From assembly GCF_012933465.1 (NCBI RefSeq), contig NZ_JABBND010000022.1, positions 55,524 through 119,523 of the forward strand: a stretch of 64,000 nt of DNA. Reading direction: 5' to 3'. Positions 10,743 to 19,260 of this stretch are shown piece by piece (positions within the stretch are counted from its first letter, which is position 1; each line of letters begins with the position of its first letter). The notes below the pieces were generated by a model. That model searched no databases. It was not told the origin of the DNA and saw only the letters and a program-made list of their open reading frames with translations. The position numbers and the translations under genes are program-made. This DNA is from Actinomycetospora sp. TBRC 11914. GTDB lineage: Bacteria > Actinomycetota > Actinomycetes > Mycobacteriales > Pseudonocardiaceae.

Positions 10743-11243
10743 GTGGGTGACGTCGTGCTCCGGGACGCCGACCGGCCCGGTGACCTCGGGTGGGTGCTCA
10801 TGGCCCACGGCGAGCGCTACGCGGCCGAGTACGGGTGGTCGGTCGAGGCGGTGACGGCGCGGATCGTGGCGGACTTCGCCGCGTCCGCGGTGCCCGGCCG
10901 TGACGCGGCCTGGGTGGCCGACCTCGACGGCCGCCGGGTCGGCTCGGTGCTGTGCGTGCGCGAGGAGGCGACGACGGCGCGGCTGCGGCTGCTGCTCGTG
11001 GAGCCCGACGCGCGCGGGCTCGGCGTCGGGCGGGCCCTGGTGGAGCGCTGCGTCGGGTTCGCCCGCGGGGCGGGGTACGCGCGGCTCGTGCTGTGGACCA
11101 ACGAGCCGCTCGCCGCGGCACGCGGGATCTACCTCGCCGCCGGGTTCGTGCTCGACGGCGAGGAGACCCACACCGGGTTCGGGCGGGAGCTGCTGGGGCA
11201 GTCCTACGTGCTCGACCTCGCCGGCCCGGAGGGTGCGCCCTGA
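10743..11243 (+). CDS. GNAT family N-acetyltransferase
   Basis: A 166-residue single-domain acetyltransferase. The acetyl-CoA-binding motif A is VEPDARGLGVGRALVERCVGFAR (split here as VEPDARGLGVGRALVE and RCVGFAR), followed by AAARGIYLAAGF. The N-terminal RPGDLGWVLMAHGERYAAEY resembles acetyltransferases often fused to or paired with MarR/TetR regulators. GTG 10743 is preceded by AAGGGG. The only plus-strand gene inside the dcw cluster, it shares an operator with the TetR gene. Substrate unknown. Confidence 0.88.
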   Translation: MGDVVLRDADRPGDLGWVLMAHGERYAAEYGWSVEAVTARIVADFAASAVPGRDAAWVADLDGRRVGSVLCVREEATTARLRLLLVEPDARGLGVGRALVERCVGFARGAGYARLVLWTNEPLAAARGIYLAAGFVLDGEETHTGFGRELLGQSYVLDLAGPEGAP

Positions 11244-11255
11244 CACCGCTCCGGA

Positions 11256-13229
11256 CTACGGCAGCTGGAGCGGCACCATCCGCGGCGGCGCGGTGGAGAC
11301 CGGGACGTTGCCGTGGGCGGCGAGGTACGTCGCGATGTCGTGGAAGAGCGGCGCCGCCGAGTCGCCGCCGGGCGGCGCGTCGAGCATCAGGGCCACCACG
11401 TACCGCGGGTCGTCGGCCGGGAACATGCCGGCGAACGTGATCCAGTACGTCGACTTCGCATAGCAGCCGCACGTCGGGTCCACCTGCTGGGCGGTGCCGG
11501 TCTTGCCCGCCACCGGGTAGCCGTCCATGGCGGCCTTCGCGCCGGTGCCCTCGTTGGGGCTCTTCCCGCCCTGGGTCACCGACTGCAGCATCTGCCGCAG
11601 CGTCTGCGCGGTCTGCGGGGACATCGCCCGCACCCCCGCCGGCTGCGGGGTGGGCGTGCGCACCCCGTCGGGCCCGACGGTCGCCGAGATCACCCGGGGC
11701 GGCACCCGCACCCCGTCGTTGGCGACCGCCTGGTAGATGCTCGCCATCTGCAGCGTCGTCATCGACAGCCCCTGGCCGATGGGCAGGTTGCCGAACGTCG
11801 AGCCCGACCAGTCCTTCCGCGGCGGCACCGACCCGGCGCTCTCGCCGGGCAGCTCGACGCCCGTCTTCGTCCCGACGCCGAGGTTCGACAGCATCTGCGC
11901 GAAGCGGTCCGGCCCGAGCTTCTGGGCCGTCATCAGCGTCCCGACATTGGACGACTTCCCGAGGATCCCGTTCATCGTCATCCGCACCGGGCCGTGGACC
12001 CAGGCGTCGTTGATCGTCCGGTCGGCGACCTTGATGCTGCCGGGGACGGTGAGCACGTCGTCGGGCTTGATGAGGCCGGCCTCCAGCGCCCCCGCGAAGG
12101 TGACGACCTTGTTGACCGACCCCGGCTCGAACGGCGTGGTCACCGCCGCGTCGCCCGGCGCGGGCGCCCCGCCGGCCGCGCTGTTGGCGAGGGAGAGGAC
12201 CTGGCCGGTCCTGGCGTCGAGGACGACGGCGCTGCCGTCCTTCGCCCCGGTGCGCGCGACGTAGGCCGACAGGTCCTGCTGCACCGTGTACTGCAGGTCG
12301 GAGTCCAGGGTCAGCACGACGTCGCGGCCGGCCTGCGCGGGCTGCTCGGCGCGGGTGCTGCCGGGGATGACCGCGTCGCTGCCCTCGGCGGTGTCGACGA
12401 TGCGGTACCCGTCCTGGCCCGCGAGGACCGGGTCCTGGGCGCTCTCGAGCCCGACGTTGCCGCTGACCCGTCCCTTGTCCAGGCTCCAGGACGCGCTGCC
12501 CACGACCGAGCCGCCGACGTCGCCCGCGGGGTACTGGCGCGACTCGCGGTCCTCGGCGGCGATCTCGGGGAACTGCTGCTGGATGGTGCGCGCCGCGGTC
12601 GGGTCGACGAGCGGGGCCAGCACGACGTAGCTCTTGTCGCTCTCCAGTTCGTTGAACAGCGCCAGCGGGTCGGCGTGCAGGATCGTCGCCATCCCCTGGG
12701 CGATCTGCGCCTTGCGCTGGTCCGGGGTGGGGGTCCCGGGGACGGCGCGGACCTCGGGCTTGGACCAGTCCGCGGTGATCCGCCGCGGGTTGGCCGTCAG
12801 CGCCTTGGCCTCGACCGAGAACGCCAGCGGCGTCCCGTTGCGGTCGAGGATCGCGCCGCGCTCGGCCGGGATCACCAGGCGGGTCATGCGCTGCTTGGCG
12901 GCGTCGGCGGCGAGCGAGCCCGCACTGATCGCCTGGACCTCGACGAGCTTGCCCCCGGCGACGAGCAGCAGCACGACGAGCAGGAGCCGCCCGATCCGCA
13001 GCCGGCGGCGCGGGTCGGCGGGTGACGCGAGACGCCGGGCCCGCGGCGGGGGTCCGGGCGGCGGGCCGGGGCGGCGCCCTCCCCCGCCGCCACGGGACGG
13101 GGGCGGCGGCCGGCGCGGCCCGGACGCGGGTGGTCCCCAGCGGTCGGTGCGGTCGGTGCGGTCGGTGCGGTCGGCGCGGGAGCCCTGGCGGGACGGCGGG
13201 CGGGTGAGGGTCGCGGGCAGGCGCGCCAT
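11256..13229 (-). CDS. pbpB: Class B penicillin-binding protein (FtsI/PbpB)
   Basis: Septal transpeptidase of 657 residues, partner of FtsW. It has a long Pro/Arg-rich cytoplasmic N-terminus, one membrane helix (about 81-93, LLLVVLLLVAGGK), a dimerisation domain (about 110-290) and a transpeptidase domain with SVNK (nucleophile Ser in FEPGSVNK), SSN (SSNVGT) and KTG (AGKTGTAQQ). The cytoplasmic tail contains DRTDRTDRTDR, encoded by a 9-bp tandem repeat near 13143-13180. ATG 13229 overlaps the stop of the ftsL-like gene. Confidence 0.95.
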   Translation of the reverse strand: MARLPATLTRPPSRQGSRADRTDRTDRTDRWGPPASGPRRPPPPSRGGGGGRRPGPPPGPPPRARRLASPADPRRRLRIGRLLLVVLLLVAGGKLVEVQAISAGSLAADAAKQRMTRLVIPAERGAILDRNGTPLAFSVEAKALTANPRRITADWSKPEVRAVPGTPTPDQRKAQIAQGMATILHADPLALFNELESDKSYVVLAPLVDPTAARTIQQQFPEIAAEDRESRQYPAGDVGGSVVGSASWSLDKGRVSGNVGLESAQDPVLAGQDGYRIVDTAEGSDAVIPGSTRAEQPAQAGRDVVLTLDSDLQYTVQQDLSAYVARTGAKDGSAVVLDARTGQVLSLANSAAGGAPAPGDAAVTTPFEPGSVNKVVTFAGALEAGLIKPDDVLTVPGSIKVADRTINDAWVHGPVRMTMNGILGKSSNVGTLMTAQKLGPDRFAQMLSNLGVGTKTGVELPGESAGSVPPRKDWSGSTFGNLPIGQGLSMTTLQMASIYQAVANDGVRVPPRVISATVGPDGVRTPTPQPAGVRAMSPQTAQTLRQMLQSVTQGGKSPNEGTGAKAAMDGYPVAGKTGTAQQVDPTCGCYAKSTYWITFAGMFPADDPRYVVALMLDAPPGGDSAAPLFHDIATYLAAHGNVPVSTAPPRMVPLQLP

Positions 13230-14131
13230 CAGCGACCTCCGGCCGGGACCGGGTTGACCGGCGCGGCCGGGATGCTGGTGGTCGTGCCGGCCCCGGCGGG
13301 AGCGGGGTCGCCGGCCGGGGCGGGCGTCCCCTCGCCGGCGGGCGCGGGGGCGGGGGCGCCGCCGGTGGAGGCCTGCACGCCGGAGCGCGGGTCATTGGCG
13401 AGGGCCTCGGGGTCGGGGGCGGTGGCGGCGGCCGTCGGCGCCGCGGGGTTGACCGGGGTGGCGGGGGCGGCGGGCTTCGGGGCGGGCGGCGGCGCGGCGG
13501 CGCGCGCCTTCGACGGGGTGCCGACCACCTGGGACGAGCCGTCGGGGTGCACGAGGATCACCGCGGGCACGCCGGCCGGCACCATGCCGATCCGCTGCGC
13601 GGCCGCCGCGAGGGCGGGCGCGGACTGCATCGCGGCGACGTCGCGGTGCAGGCGCTCGACCTCCTCGGACCGGTCGCGGGTGGCCTGGCGGGCGGCGTCG
13701 AGCCGGTAGGAGTCGGCGGCGGCCGCGGTGGAGAGCCACAGGGTCGCGACGAGGCCCGAGGTGAGCAGCACCATGATCAGCAGCACGAACGGCGCGGTGC
13801 CGCCGGAGGCGTCGGCCGCTGCGTCCTGTCCTGCCGTGGTACGGGTCCGGGCCGACGCGGCCCGGGCGCCGGCCCGGGTGGTCGCGCCCCTCGTCGAGGC
13901 GGCCTTCGCCGGGGTGGCCTTCGCCGGGGTGGCTTTCGCCGGGGTGGCTTTCGCCGGGGTGGCCTTCGTCGGGGTGGTCGTGCCGCGGGCCGGGCGGGGC
14001 CGCGTCGTCGTCGCACCCGCCGTCGTCGTGCCCGCTGCCGCACCCGCCGTCGGGGACCCGGCGCGGTCCCCGCGCTGACTGCCCGTCCGGGCCGCCGTGC
14101 GCGTCGCGCGTTCGAGCGTGCTGGAGCTCAT
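13229..14131 (-). CDS. ftsL: FtsL-like single-pass septal protein, low-complexity
   Basis: A 300-residue protein in the FtsL slot between rsmH and pbpB (Rv2164c position in M. tuberculosis). It has an Ala/Thr-rich cytoplasmic region with KATPA repeated five times, one membrane helix ([20 protein letters not shown]), a short coiled coil ([20 protein letters not shown]), and a Pro/Ala-rich extracytoplasmic tail. The coding DNA carries a 15-bp tandem repeat near 13905-13975. The helix-plus-coiled-coil arrangement and position support an FtsL role; sequence similarity is weak. Confidence 0.75.
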   Translation of the reverse strand: MSSSTLERATRTAARTGSQRGDRAGSPTAGAAAGTTTAGATTTRPRPARGTTTPTKATPAKATPAKATPAKATPAKAASTRGATTRAGARAASARTRTTAGQDAAADASGGTAPFVLLIMVLLTSGLVATLWLSTAAAADSYRLDAARQATRDRSEEVERLHRDVAAMQSAPALAAAAQRIGMVPAGVPAVILVHPDGSSQVVGTPSKARAAAPPPAPKPAAPATPVNPAAPTAAATAPDPEALANDPRSGVQASTGGAPAPAPAGEGTPAPAGDPAPAGAGTTTSIPAAPVNPVPAGGR

Positions 14132-15171
14132 GCCGCCTCCCGGACACGTTGGGCGGCGCGCAGCCGCACCGAGGCCGCGCGCGGGTTCGCGGCGATCTCG
14201 GTCTCGTCGGCCTTCTCCGCGCCGCGGGTGAGCAGCGCGAGCTCGGGCTCGTCCTCGGGTCGCACCACCGGCATGTCCGGCGGCGCCGTGGTCCGCGAGC
14301 GCTCGCCGAGCACCCGCTTCACGATCCGGTCCTCGAGGGACTGGTAGCTCATGACGACGATGCGCCCGCCGACCGCGAGCGCGTCGACCGCGTCGGGCAC
14401 GGCGGTGGCGATGGCGTCGAGCTCGCCGTTGACCTCGATGCGCAGCGCCTGGAACGTGCGCTTCGCGGGGTTGCCCCCGGTGCGCCGGCTCGCGGCGGGC
14501 AGGGCCTGCTCGAGGAGGGCGACGAGCTCCGCGCTGGTGCGCAGCGGAGCCCGTCGCCGGGCACGCACGACGGCCTCGACGATGCGCCGGGCCTGTCGCT
14601 CCTCCCCGTGGTCGCGGAGCACCCGGACGAGCTCGCCCGGGGCGTAGGTGTTGAGGACGTCGGCCGCGCTCGGGCCCGTCGTCGGGTCCATGCGCATGTC
14701 GAGGGGCGCGTCGCGGGCGTAGGAGAAGCCGCGGTCGGTCTCGTCGAGCTGCAGCGAGGACACCCCGAGGTCGAAGAGGACCCCCTGGACGGGTCCGAGG
14801 CCGAGGTCGTCGAGGACGTCGGCGATCTCGTCGAAGACCGCCCGGACGAGGTGGACGCGGTCGGCGTGGCGGGCGAGCCGCTCGGTGGCCAGACGCAGCG
14901 CCTCGGGGTCACGGTCGAGGCCGACCAGCGTGAGGTGCTCGTGGCGGTCGAGCAGCGCCTCGGCGTGCCCGGCGAGGCCGAGGGTGGCGTCGACCACGAC
15001 GGCGTCGGGGGTGGTGAGGGCCGGGTCGAGCAGCTCGAGCACGCGGGCCAGGAGGACGGGGACGTGGCGCTGTGCGGTCGGACGATCCGCGGGAGCGTCC
15101 TCGGACACGTCGTTGGTGCGCATGTGGGTGAATTCGAGGGCGTCGTCGTCCTCGTCCCGTGAACCGGGCAT
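14128..15171 (-). CDS. rsmH: 16S rRNA (cytosine(1402)-N4)-methyltransferase RsmH (MraW)
   Basis: SAM-dependent methylation of N4 of C1402 in 16S rRNA. Visible motifs are [60 protein letters not shown] and [18 protein letters not shown] 15171 (MPGSRDED) was preferred because GGAGG lies 5 bp upstream; an in-frame GTG at 15183 is the alternative. Second gene of the dcw cluster; its stop overlaps the ftsL-like start. The 226-bp leader separating it from mraZ contains a strong nested stem. Confidence 0.95.
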   Translation of the reverse strand: MPGSRDEDDDALEFTHMRTNDVSEDAPADRPTAQRHVPVLLARVLELLDPALTTPDAVVVDATLGLAGHAEALLDRHEHLTLVGLDRDPEALRLATERLARHADRVHLVRAVFDEIADVLDDLGLGPVQGVLFDLGVSSLQLDETDRGFSYARDAPLDMRMDPTTGPSAADVLNTYAPGELVRVLRDHGEERQARRIVEAVVRARRRAPLRTSAELVALLEQALPAASRRTGGNPAKRTFQALRIEVNGELDAIATAVPDAVDALAVGGRIVVMSYQSLEDRIVKRVLGERSRTTAPPDMPVVRPEDEPELALLTRGAEKADETEIAANPRAASVRLRAAQRVREAA

Positions 15172-15280
15172 CCTCGCCTCCACCGCTCTCCGCCGGGCCG
15201 CCGCGGCCGGGGCCGCCGCACCTGTTGTCCGAGGGCACCACCGTGCCTCGGGGCCCGCACGGGCGGGATGCCGTCACGTC

Positions 15281-15347
15281 CCGGCCCGCAGGGCGGGCGG
15301 ACCTGGCACCGGGGAAGGTGTGCCAGGGCCGTCACCCTGCGGGCCGG
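15281..15347 (-). ncRNA. Nested stem-loop in rsmH leader, candidate mraW RNA motif
   Basis: Between mraZ and rsmH, a 13-bp perfect outer stem (15281-15293 with 15335-15347) encloses an 8-bp perfect inner stem (15302-15309 with 15320-15327) capped by a 10-nt loop. A structured cis-regulatory RNA called the mraW motif is known upstream of mraW/rsmH in mycobacteria and relatives. Position and architecture fit, but I could not check its consensus nucleotides, so a plain attenuator hairpin remains possible. Confidence 0.5.
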
Positions 15348-15397
15348 GGCCTCACGGCACCCGTACCGTCGGTGGGCTCGTCGTCTGCTCGTGGGGC

Positions 15398-15829
15398 CTA
15401 GAAGACCCCGGGGAGCACCTCCTGCTGGGCCTGCGCGTAGCTGTCCTCGTGGGCGTCCTGGTACTGCTGCCACGCCGTGGAGTCCCAGATCTCGAGGCGG
15501 TTCACGGCCCCGATGACCGTGCAGTCCCGGTCCAGTCCGGCGTAGCGGCGCAGTTCCGCGGCGATGGGGATGCGCCCCTGGGAGTCCGGACGCTGCTCGT
15601 CGGTGCCGGCGAACAGGTAGCGCTGGTAGGCGCGGACCCGCTCGTCGGTGAACGGCGCCTCGGCGACCTTGCGGGCCATCTGCTCGAACTCGTCGCGGGG
15701 GAACACGTACAGGCAGTGGTCCTGCCCCTTCGTGATCATCAACCCCCCTGCGAGCTCGTCCCGGAACCTGGCGGGCAGCGTCAACCTGCCCTTGTCGTCC
15801 AGTCGCGGGGTGTGGGTGCCGAGGAACAC
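15398..15829 (-). CDS. mraZ: Transcriptional regulator MraZ
   Basis: A 143-residue protein with two SpoVT/AbrB-like MraZ domains; each half has the DxxGR motif ([15 protein letters not shown] and [15 protein letters not shown]). MraZ forms an oligomeric ring that binds direct GTGGG-type repeats in front of mraZ and represses the dcw operon. GTG 15829 ([11 protein letters not shown]) was chosen because it matches the family start and has GGGGAGGTGGGG just upstream. First gene of the cluster, with four suitable boxes overlapping its promoter. Confidence 0.95.
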   Translation of the reverse strand: MFLGTHTPRLDDKGRLTLPARFRDELAGGLMITKGQDHCLYVFPRDEFEQMARKVAEAPFTDERVRAYQRYLFAGTDEQRPDSQGRIPIAAELRRYAGLDRDCTVIGAVNRLEIWDSTAWQQYQDAHEDSYAQAQQEVLPGVF

Positions 15830-15860
15830 GGCCCCACCTCCCCGGTGAGGCCCCCTGCGC

Positions 15861-15899
15861 CCCACTGCTCACCACAATACCCCACAACGCTCCACCCAC
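15861..15899 (-). promoter_or_regulatory. MraZ operator (GTGGG boxes)
   Basis: On the coding strand, boxes GTGGG (15895-15899), GTGGG (15881-15885), GTGGT (15871-15875) and GTGGG (15861-15865) occur. The last three are spaced exactly 10 bp, the one-helical-turn spacing known for MraZ binding sites. They overlap the candidate promoter, consistent with autorepression. Confidence 0.8.
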
Positions 15900-15901
15900 A
15901 A
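15874..15901 (-). promoter_or_regulatory. Candidate mraZ/dcw promoter
   Basis: TTGTGG (15896-15901) and TATTGT (15874-15879) on the minus strand are 16 bp apart and lie about 45 bp upstream of the mraZ GTG. TATTGT fits the actinobacterial TANNNT -10 form; the -35 match is weaker. Both elements are interleaved with the MraZ boxes. Confidence 0.5.
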
Positions 15902-15957
15902 CCTCCGGGCTCCGGCGAGTGTGCCCCGATGGGAGGAGTTCGCGCAGGTCAACGGCG

Positions 15958-16185
15958 GTGGGGAGAGGTGGGGAACGGACGACGACGATCCCCGACCCGG
16001 CGCGTCCGCGGGGGTTCCGACACGCGCTGCGGGGGCTTCGGGGGCCCGGTTCTGCCTGCTCGGGGGCGGCGTGGGGGGTGGTGGGGCGGTCGGTGGGGAG
16101 CGGTGGGGAAGTCGGTGGGGAGCGGTGGGGCGATCGGTGGGGAGCGGTGGGGCGGTCCGGGGGTCGAGGTGGGGCGGTCGGTGGT
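15958..16185 (+). repeat. Array of GTGGG-N5-GTGGG pairs (G-rich tandem repeat)
   Basis: GTGGG occurs on the plus strand at 15958 and 15968, then at 16071, 16081, 16093, 16103, 16115, 16125, 16137 and 16147. The spacing alternates 10 and 12 bp, that is, a 22-bp tandem repeat. Further copies lie at 16169 and (GTGGT) 16181. No gene was found here. The pairs match the MraZ box spacing but face away from mraZ, and the G-runs could also fold as a quadruplex. Confidence 0.75.
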
Positions 16186-16195
16186 CGCGACGGCG

Positions 16196-16830
16196 GCGAG
16201 GGGCACGCCGCTCCTCGCTCCGAGCCCGCGGAGCTGCCGGACGTGCTCCTGATCAGCCGACGGAGCCGCGCGGGGCCATCGAGGGAGTCACTGCACCCCG
16301 ACGAGATCTCCGTCCGGCGTGCAGTGACTCCCTGATCTCGAGCGTCGCCGTGGGCCGACGACCCGGGTGGAGTGGAAGTGGGGCCAGCCCGCAGCGAGGG
16401 GCACACCCCGCCTCTCTGCGAGCCCACGGAGCCCCTCATGTGCTCCTGATCAACCCGCGGTGGCGATAGACCACAGCGAGGGGCACACCGCACATCTCAT
16501 CGGGCCCGCCGAGCTGCCCCACGTGCTCCTGATCAGCCCGCGGGAGTTGGTGGCCCGCCGAAGGAGTCAGTGCACCCCGAGGGGATCTCCGTCCGCCGTG
16601 CAGTGACTCCCTGATCTCCAGCGCCGTCACCGGCCGGCATCCCCGGGTGGGGCGGAGTGGGGCCAGCCCGCAGCGAGGGGCACACCCCGCATCTCCCCGG
16701 GCACGCAGAGCTGCCCCACGTGCCCCTGAGCAACCCGCGGTGGCGGTAGACCACAGCGAGGTGCACACCGCACATCTCATCGGGCCCGCCGAGCTGCCCC
16801 ACGTGCTCCTGACCAACCCACGGGGCCGGG
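16196..16830. repeat. Tandem composite repeat array (279-bp period)
   Basis: Five degenerate copies of a roughly 65-bp element start at 16196, 16394, 16476, 16673 and 16756. Each begins GCGAGGGGCAC (the last GCGAGGTGCAC); most end GAGCTGCC...GTGCTCCTGATCA. Two hairpins with 12-bp arms reading GGAGTCACTGCA are interspersed (16284-16331 and 16563-16610, the second with one mismatch). Corresponding parts recur at 279-280 bp, so the region is just over two copies of one composite unit. No coding potential recognised. Related repeats lie at 53821-54470 and at the right edge. Confidence 0.85.
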
Positions 16831-16945
16831 CGGGGGGGGCGGACGATCCGCCGGACGGAGTCGCCGGCCTCCCCGGCCGACCCCAGACACGACGACGCGC
16901 CGCCGACCACGGGGGTCGACGGCGCGGCGGGAACGGCGGGCCGGG

Positions 16946-17347
16946 CTACTCCTGCTCGAAGCGCTTCCGGAAGCGCTCCTCCATCCGGCTGGTGAAGCGG
17001 CTCTTCTCCTTGTCGCCGGCCGGGGGCGTCTTGCCGTCGCCCTCCGCGGCGGCGGCCTCACCCTTCTTGCCGCCCGTCGCGGTGATCGCGAGGACCGCGC
17101 CGGCGAACATCAGGAGGAACCCGACGACGCTGACGATCGGGAACCCGGCGACGAACCACTGGAAGACCAGCCCGAGGACCAGGGCGACGACGCCCAGGAC
17201 GAACAGCACCACACCCTGGATCCGTCGGCGCCGGGACGGGCGGCGCAGGCGTCCCCCGCGCACCGTCGACGCGAACTTCGGATCCTCGGCATAGAGCGCG
17301 CGCTCGATCTGGTCGAGCAGACGCTGCTCGTGCTCGGAGAGCGGCAT
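16946..17347 (-). CDS. DUF3040 family membrane protein
   Basis: A 133-residue protein (Rv2169c type). The N-terminus MPLSEHEQRLLDQIERALYA is the DUF3040 signature. Two hydrophobic helices follow (about 44-64 VVLFVLGVVALVLGLVFQWF and 68-90), then a charged Lys/Arg/Glu tail. The ATG at 17347 follows GGAGGAG by 4 nt. Function unknown; a small inner-membrane protein is all the sequence supports. A TANNNT-like TACGAT lies about 85 bp upstream on the coding strand. Confidence 0.88.
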   Translation of the reverse strand: MPLSEHEQRLLDQIERALYAEDPKFASTVRGGRLRRPSRRRRIQGVVLFVLGVVALVLGLVFQWFVAGFPIVSVVGFLLMFAGAVLAITATGGKKGEAAAAEGDGKTPPAGDKEKSRFTSRMEERFRKRFEQE

Positions 17348-17588
17348 GGTTCTCCTCCGGCACCGGAACGAGAGCGAGGATCGACCCGGGTGAGTGGGAC
17401 GATCGGCACATCATCGGGATGGCTGACCTCATCGTACGAGCCCTCCGGCACTCCGACTACCCGGACCGGGTTGTTCCCGCGACGATCATTCTTTCGGCCG
17501 GTGAGAAGGGCCACGCCGCGACGCGCCGCGATCATGTCGGCGCGGAGCGTGCCGGTGCCCGACGATCACGGGAGCGGCGCCCCGCCGA

Positions 17589-18374
17589 TCACCGCTCGCC
17601 GGACCGGCGGGCCAGGACGTGGATGCGGGAGGCGAGGTCGCGCAGCGGCGGCGTGTCGCCGGCCAGCTCCTCGAGCGCCGCGAGCTCGGCGCCCGCCGAC
17701 GCGCCGTCCGGCAGCTCCGGGACGAGGTCGGCCAGCACCCGGTGACCGCGCACCTGCTCGACGACGAGGCCCGCGTCGCGCTCGAGCAGCGTGCGGACCT
17801 CGTCGGTGTCCATCCGCCGCAGCATCGGGTCACCCGCTCCCCAGCGGCCCGCCGGGTCGGTGAGCAGCCGCCGGGCCTCGGCCACCCGTCCGGCGACCAC
17901 CCGGCCCAGCACGGCCGCCCAGCGCCCCGCCACGAGGACCGAGACCGCGCCGCCCGGCGTCGTCGCGACGGCGAGGGCGCGGACGGCGGCGACCGGGTCG
18001 TCCACGTACTCGAGCAGCCCGTGCCCCAGCACGAGGTCGGCCCCGCCGTCGCCGTCGGCGATGTCGGCGAGCGCGTCGACGTCGCCCTGGACCGCGCGCA
18101 CCCGGTCGGCGACGCCGGCGTCGCGGGCCCGGCTGCGCAGCACGGCGAGGGCGTTGGCGCTGGAGTCGACGACGGTGACCTCGCAGCCCTCCCCCGCGAG
18201 CGGGACGGCCCAGGTCCCGCTGCCCCCGCCGACGTCGAGCACGCGCGGCGCGCGGCCACCGACGGCCCGGGCGCGGACCCCGGCGAGCTCGTCACGCAGC
18301 GCGCGGGCCACCACGTCGACGGCCGTGGGTGCGGACGGGCGTGCGGTCACGGCCACACCGTAGTGCGCACCCAT
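17589..18374 (-). CDS. Class I SAM-dependent methyltransferase
   Basis: A 261-residue methyltransferase with a Rossmann fold. Motif I is RVLDVGGGSGTWAVPLA, then VTVVDSSANALAVL, VQGDVDALADI, and motif IV-like ADLVLGHGLLEYVDDP. The profile resembles Methyltransf_11/25 enzymes acting on small molecules or lipids; the substrate cannot be told. The start is uncertain: ATG 18374 or GTG 18356/18350. It is divergent from the ParA-like gene across about 35 bp. Confidence 0.85.
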   Translation of the reverse strand: MGAHYGVAVTARPSAPTAVDVVARALRDELAGVRARAVGGRAPRVLDVGGGSGTWAVPLAGEGCEVTVVDSSANALAVLRSRARDAGVADRVRAVQGDVDALADIADGDGGADLVLGHGLLEYVDDPVAAVRALAVATTPGGAVSVLVAGRWAAVLGRVVAGRVAEARRLLTDPAGRWGAGDPMLRRMDTDEVRTLLERDAGLVVEQVRGHRVLADLVPELPDGASAGAELAALEELAGDTPPLRDLASRIHVLARRSGER

Positions 18375-18396
18375 CGGGGATCCGCGCGCCAGCCGG

Positions 18397-18402
18397 TACG
18401 TT
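18397..18402 (+). promoter_or_regulatory. -10 element of a leaderless promoter (parA-like gene)
   Basis: TACGTT fits TANNNT and ends 6 nt before the GTG at 18409, so transcription would begin at the start codon itself. No Shine-Dalgarno sequence is visible. Leaderless mRNAs are common in actinobacteria. Confidence 0.5.
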
Positions 18403-18408
18403 GCCCCC

Positions 18409-19254
18409 GTGTACGTGACGGGTGTGCTGAGCCTCAAGGGCGGGGTCGGCAAGACCACCGTCACCCTCGGCCTCGCCGGGTCGGCCGCACGGCAGGGCCT
18501 GCGCACCCTCGTGGTCGACCTCGACCCGCAGGGCAACGCCACAACCGCGCTCGAGCCGGCCGAGAGCGAGACCACGATCGCCGACGCGCTGGAGAACCCC
18601 TCCCCCGCGATCCTCGCCACCTCCATCGCCCCGAGCGCCTGGGACGACGCCATCGACGTCCTCGTCGGCTCGGAGGACATCGAGCGCCACAACCACCCCG
18701 ATCCCGGCTCCCAGCGGCTCGGGCGGCTCTCCCGTCTCCTCGCCGCCCTGCCCCGGGGCACCGCCGACGACGGCCCGTCGCGCGCCGGCTCCGGCCTGTC
18801 CCACTACGAGCTCGTCCTCATCGACTGCCCGCCGTCCCTGGGCCAGCTCACCCGGTCCGCGCTGGTCGCCGTCGACCGCGCCGTGCTCGTCACCGAGCCG
18901 ACGATCTTCGCCGTCTCCGGCGTCCAGCGCGCCTTCGAGGCGGTCCAGGCCGAGCGCGCCCACAACTCGCGCCTGCAGCCGCTGGGCGTCCTCATCAACC
19001 GGTACCGCACCCGCTCGGCGGAGCACGAGTTCCGGGTGAACGAGCTCCGCGAGCTCTTCGGCCCGCTCGTCCTGCCCGGCGTCCTGCCCGACCGCACCGC
19101 CGTGCAGCAGGCCCAGGGAGCCGGCGTCCCCATCCAGCGCTGGGACACCCCGGGCGCCCGGGAGATCTCCCAGCACTTCGACAACCTGCTCGGGCGGATC
19201 GTGCGGGCCGGTCACCGGGCCCGCGAGCAGAAGAACCCGCGCCGCACCGGCTGA
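18409..19254 (+). CDS. ParA/MinD-like P-loop ATPase
   Basis: A 281-residue ParA-superfamily ATPase. It has the deviant Walker A KGGVGKTT (residues 10-17), DLDPQGNATT (Walker A'), and Walker B LVLIDCPPSLGQL. No ParB partner and no parS are visible nearby, so this is an orphan rather than the chromosome segregation ParA. Orphan ParA-like proteins in actinobacteria often position other cargos; which one here is unknown. The start is leaderless GTG 18409. It converges with the HEPN gene, with 6 bp between the stops. Confidence 0.9.
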   Translation: MYVTGVLSLKGGVGKTTVTLGLAGSAARQGLRTLVVDLDPQGNATTALEPAESETTIADALENPSPAILATSIAPSAWDDAIDVLVGSEDIERHNHPDPGSQRLGRLSRLLAALPRGTADDGPSRAGSGLSHYELVLIDCPPSLGQLTRSALVAVDRAVLVTEPTIFAVSGVQRAFEAVQAERAHNSRLQPLGVLINRYRTRSAEHEFRVNELRELFGPLVLPGVLPDRTAVQQAQGAGVPIQRWDTPGAREISQHFDNLLGRIVRAGHRAREQKNPRRTG

Positions 19255-19260
19255 GCGCCC

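Noticed and set aside
16367..17294. Possible genes within the repeat region upstream of mraZ
   Set aside because: Open frames there simply translate the repeats or lie opposite the DUF3040 gene; no domain or ribosome binding site supports them.
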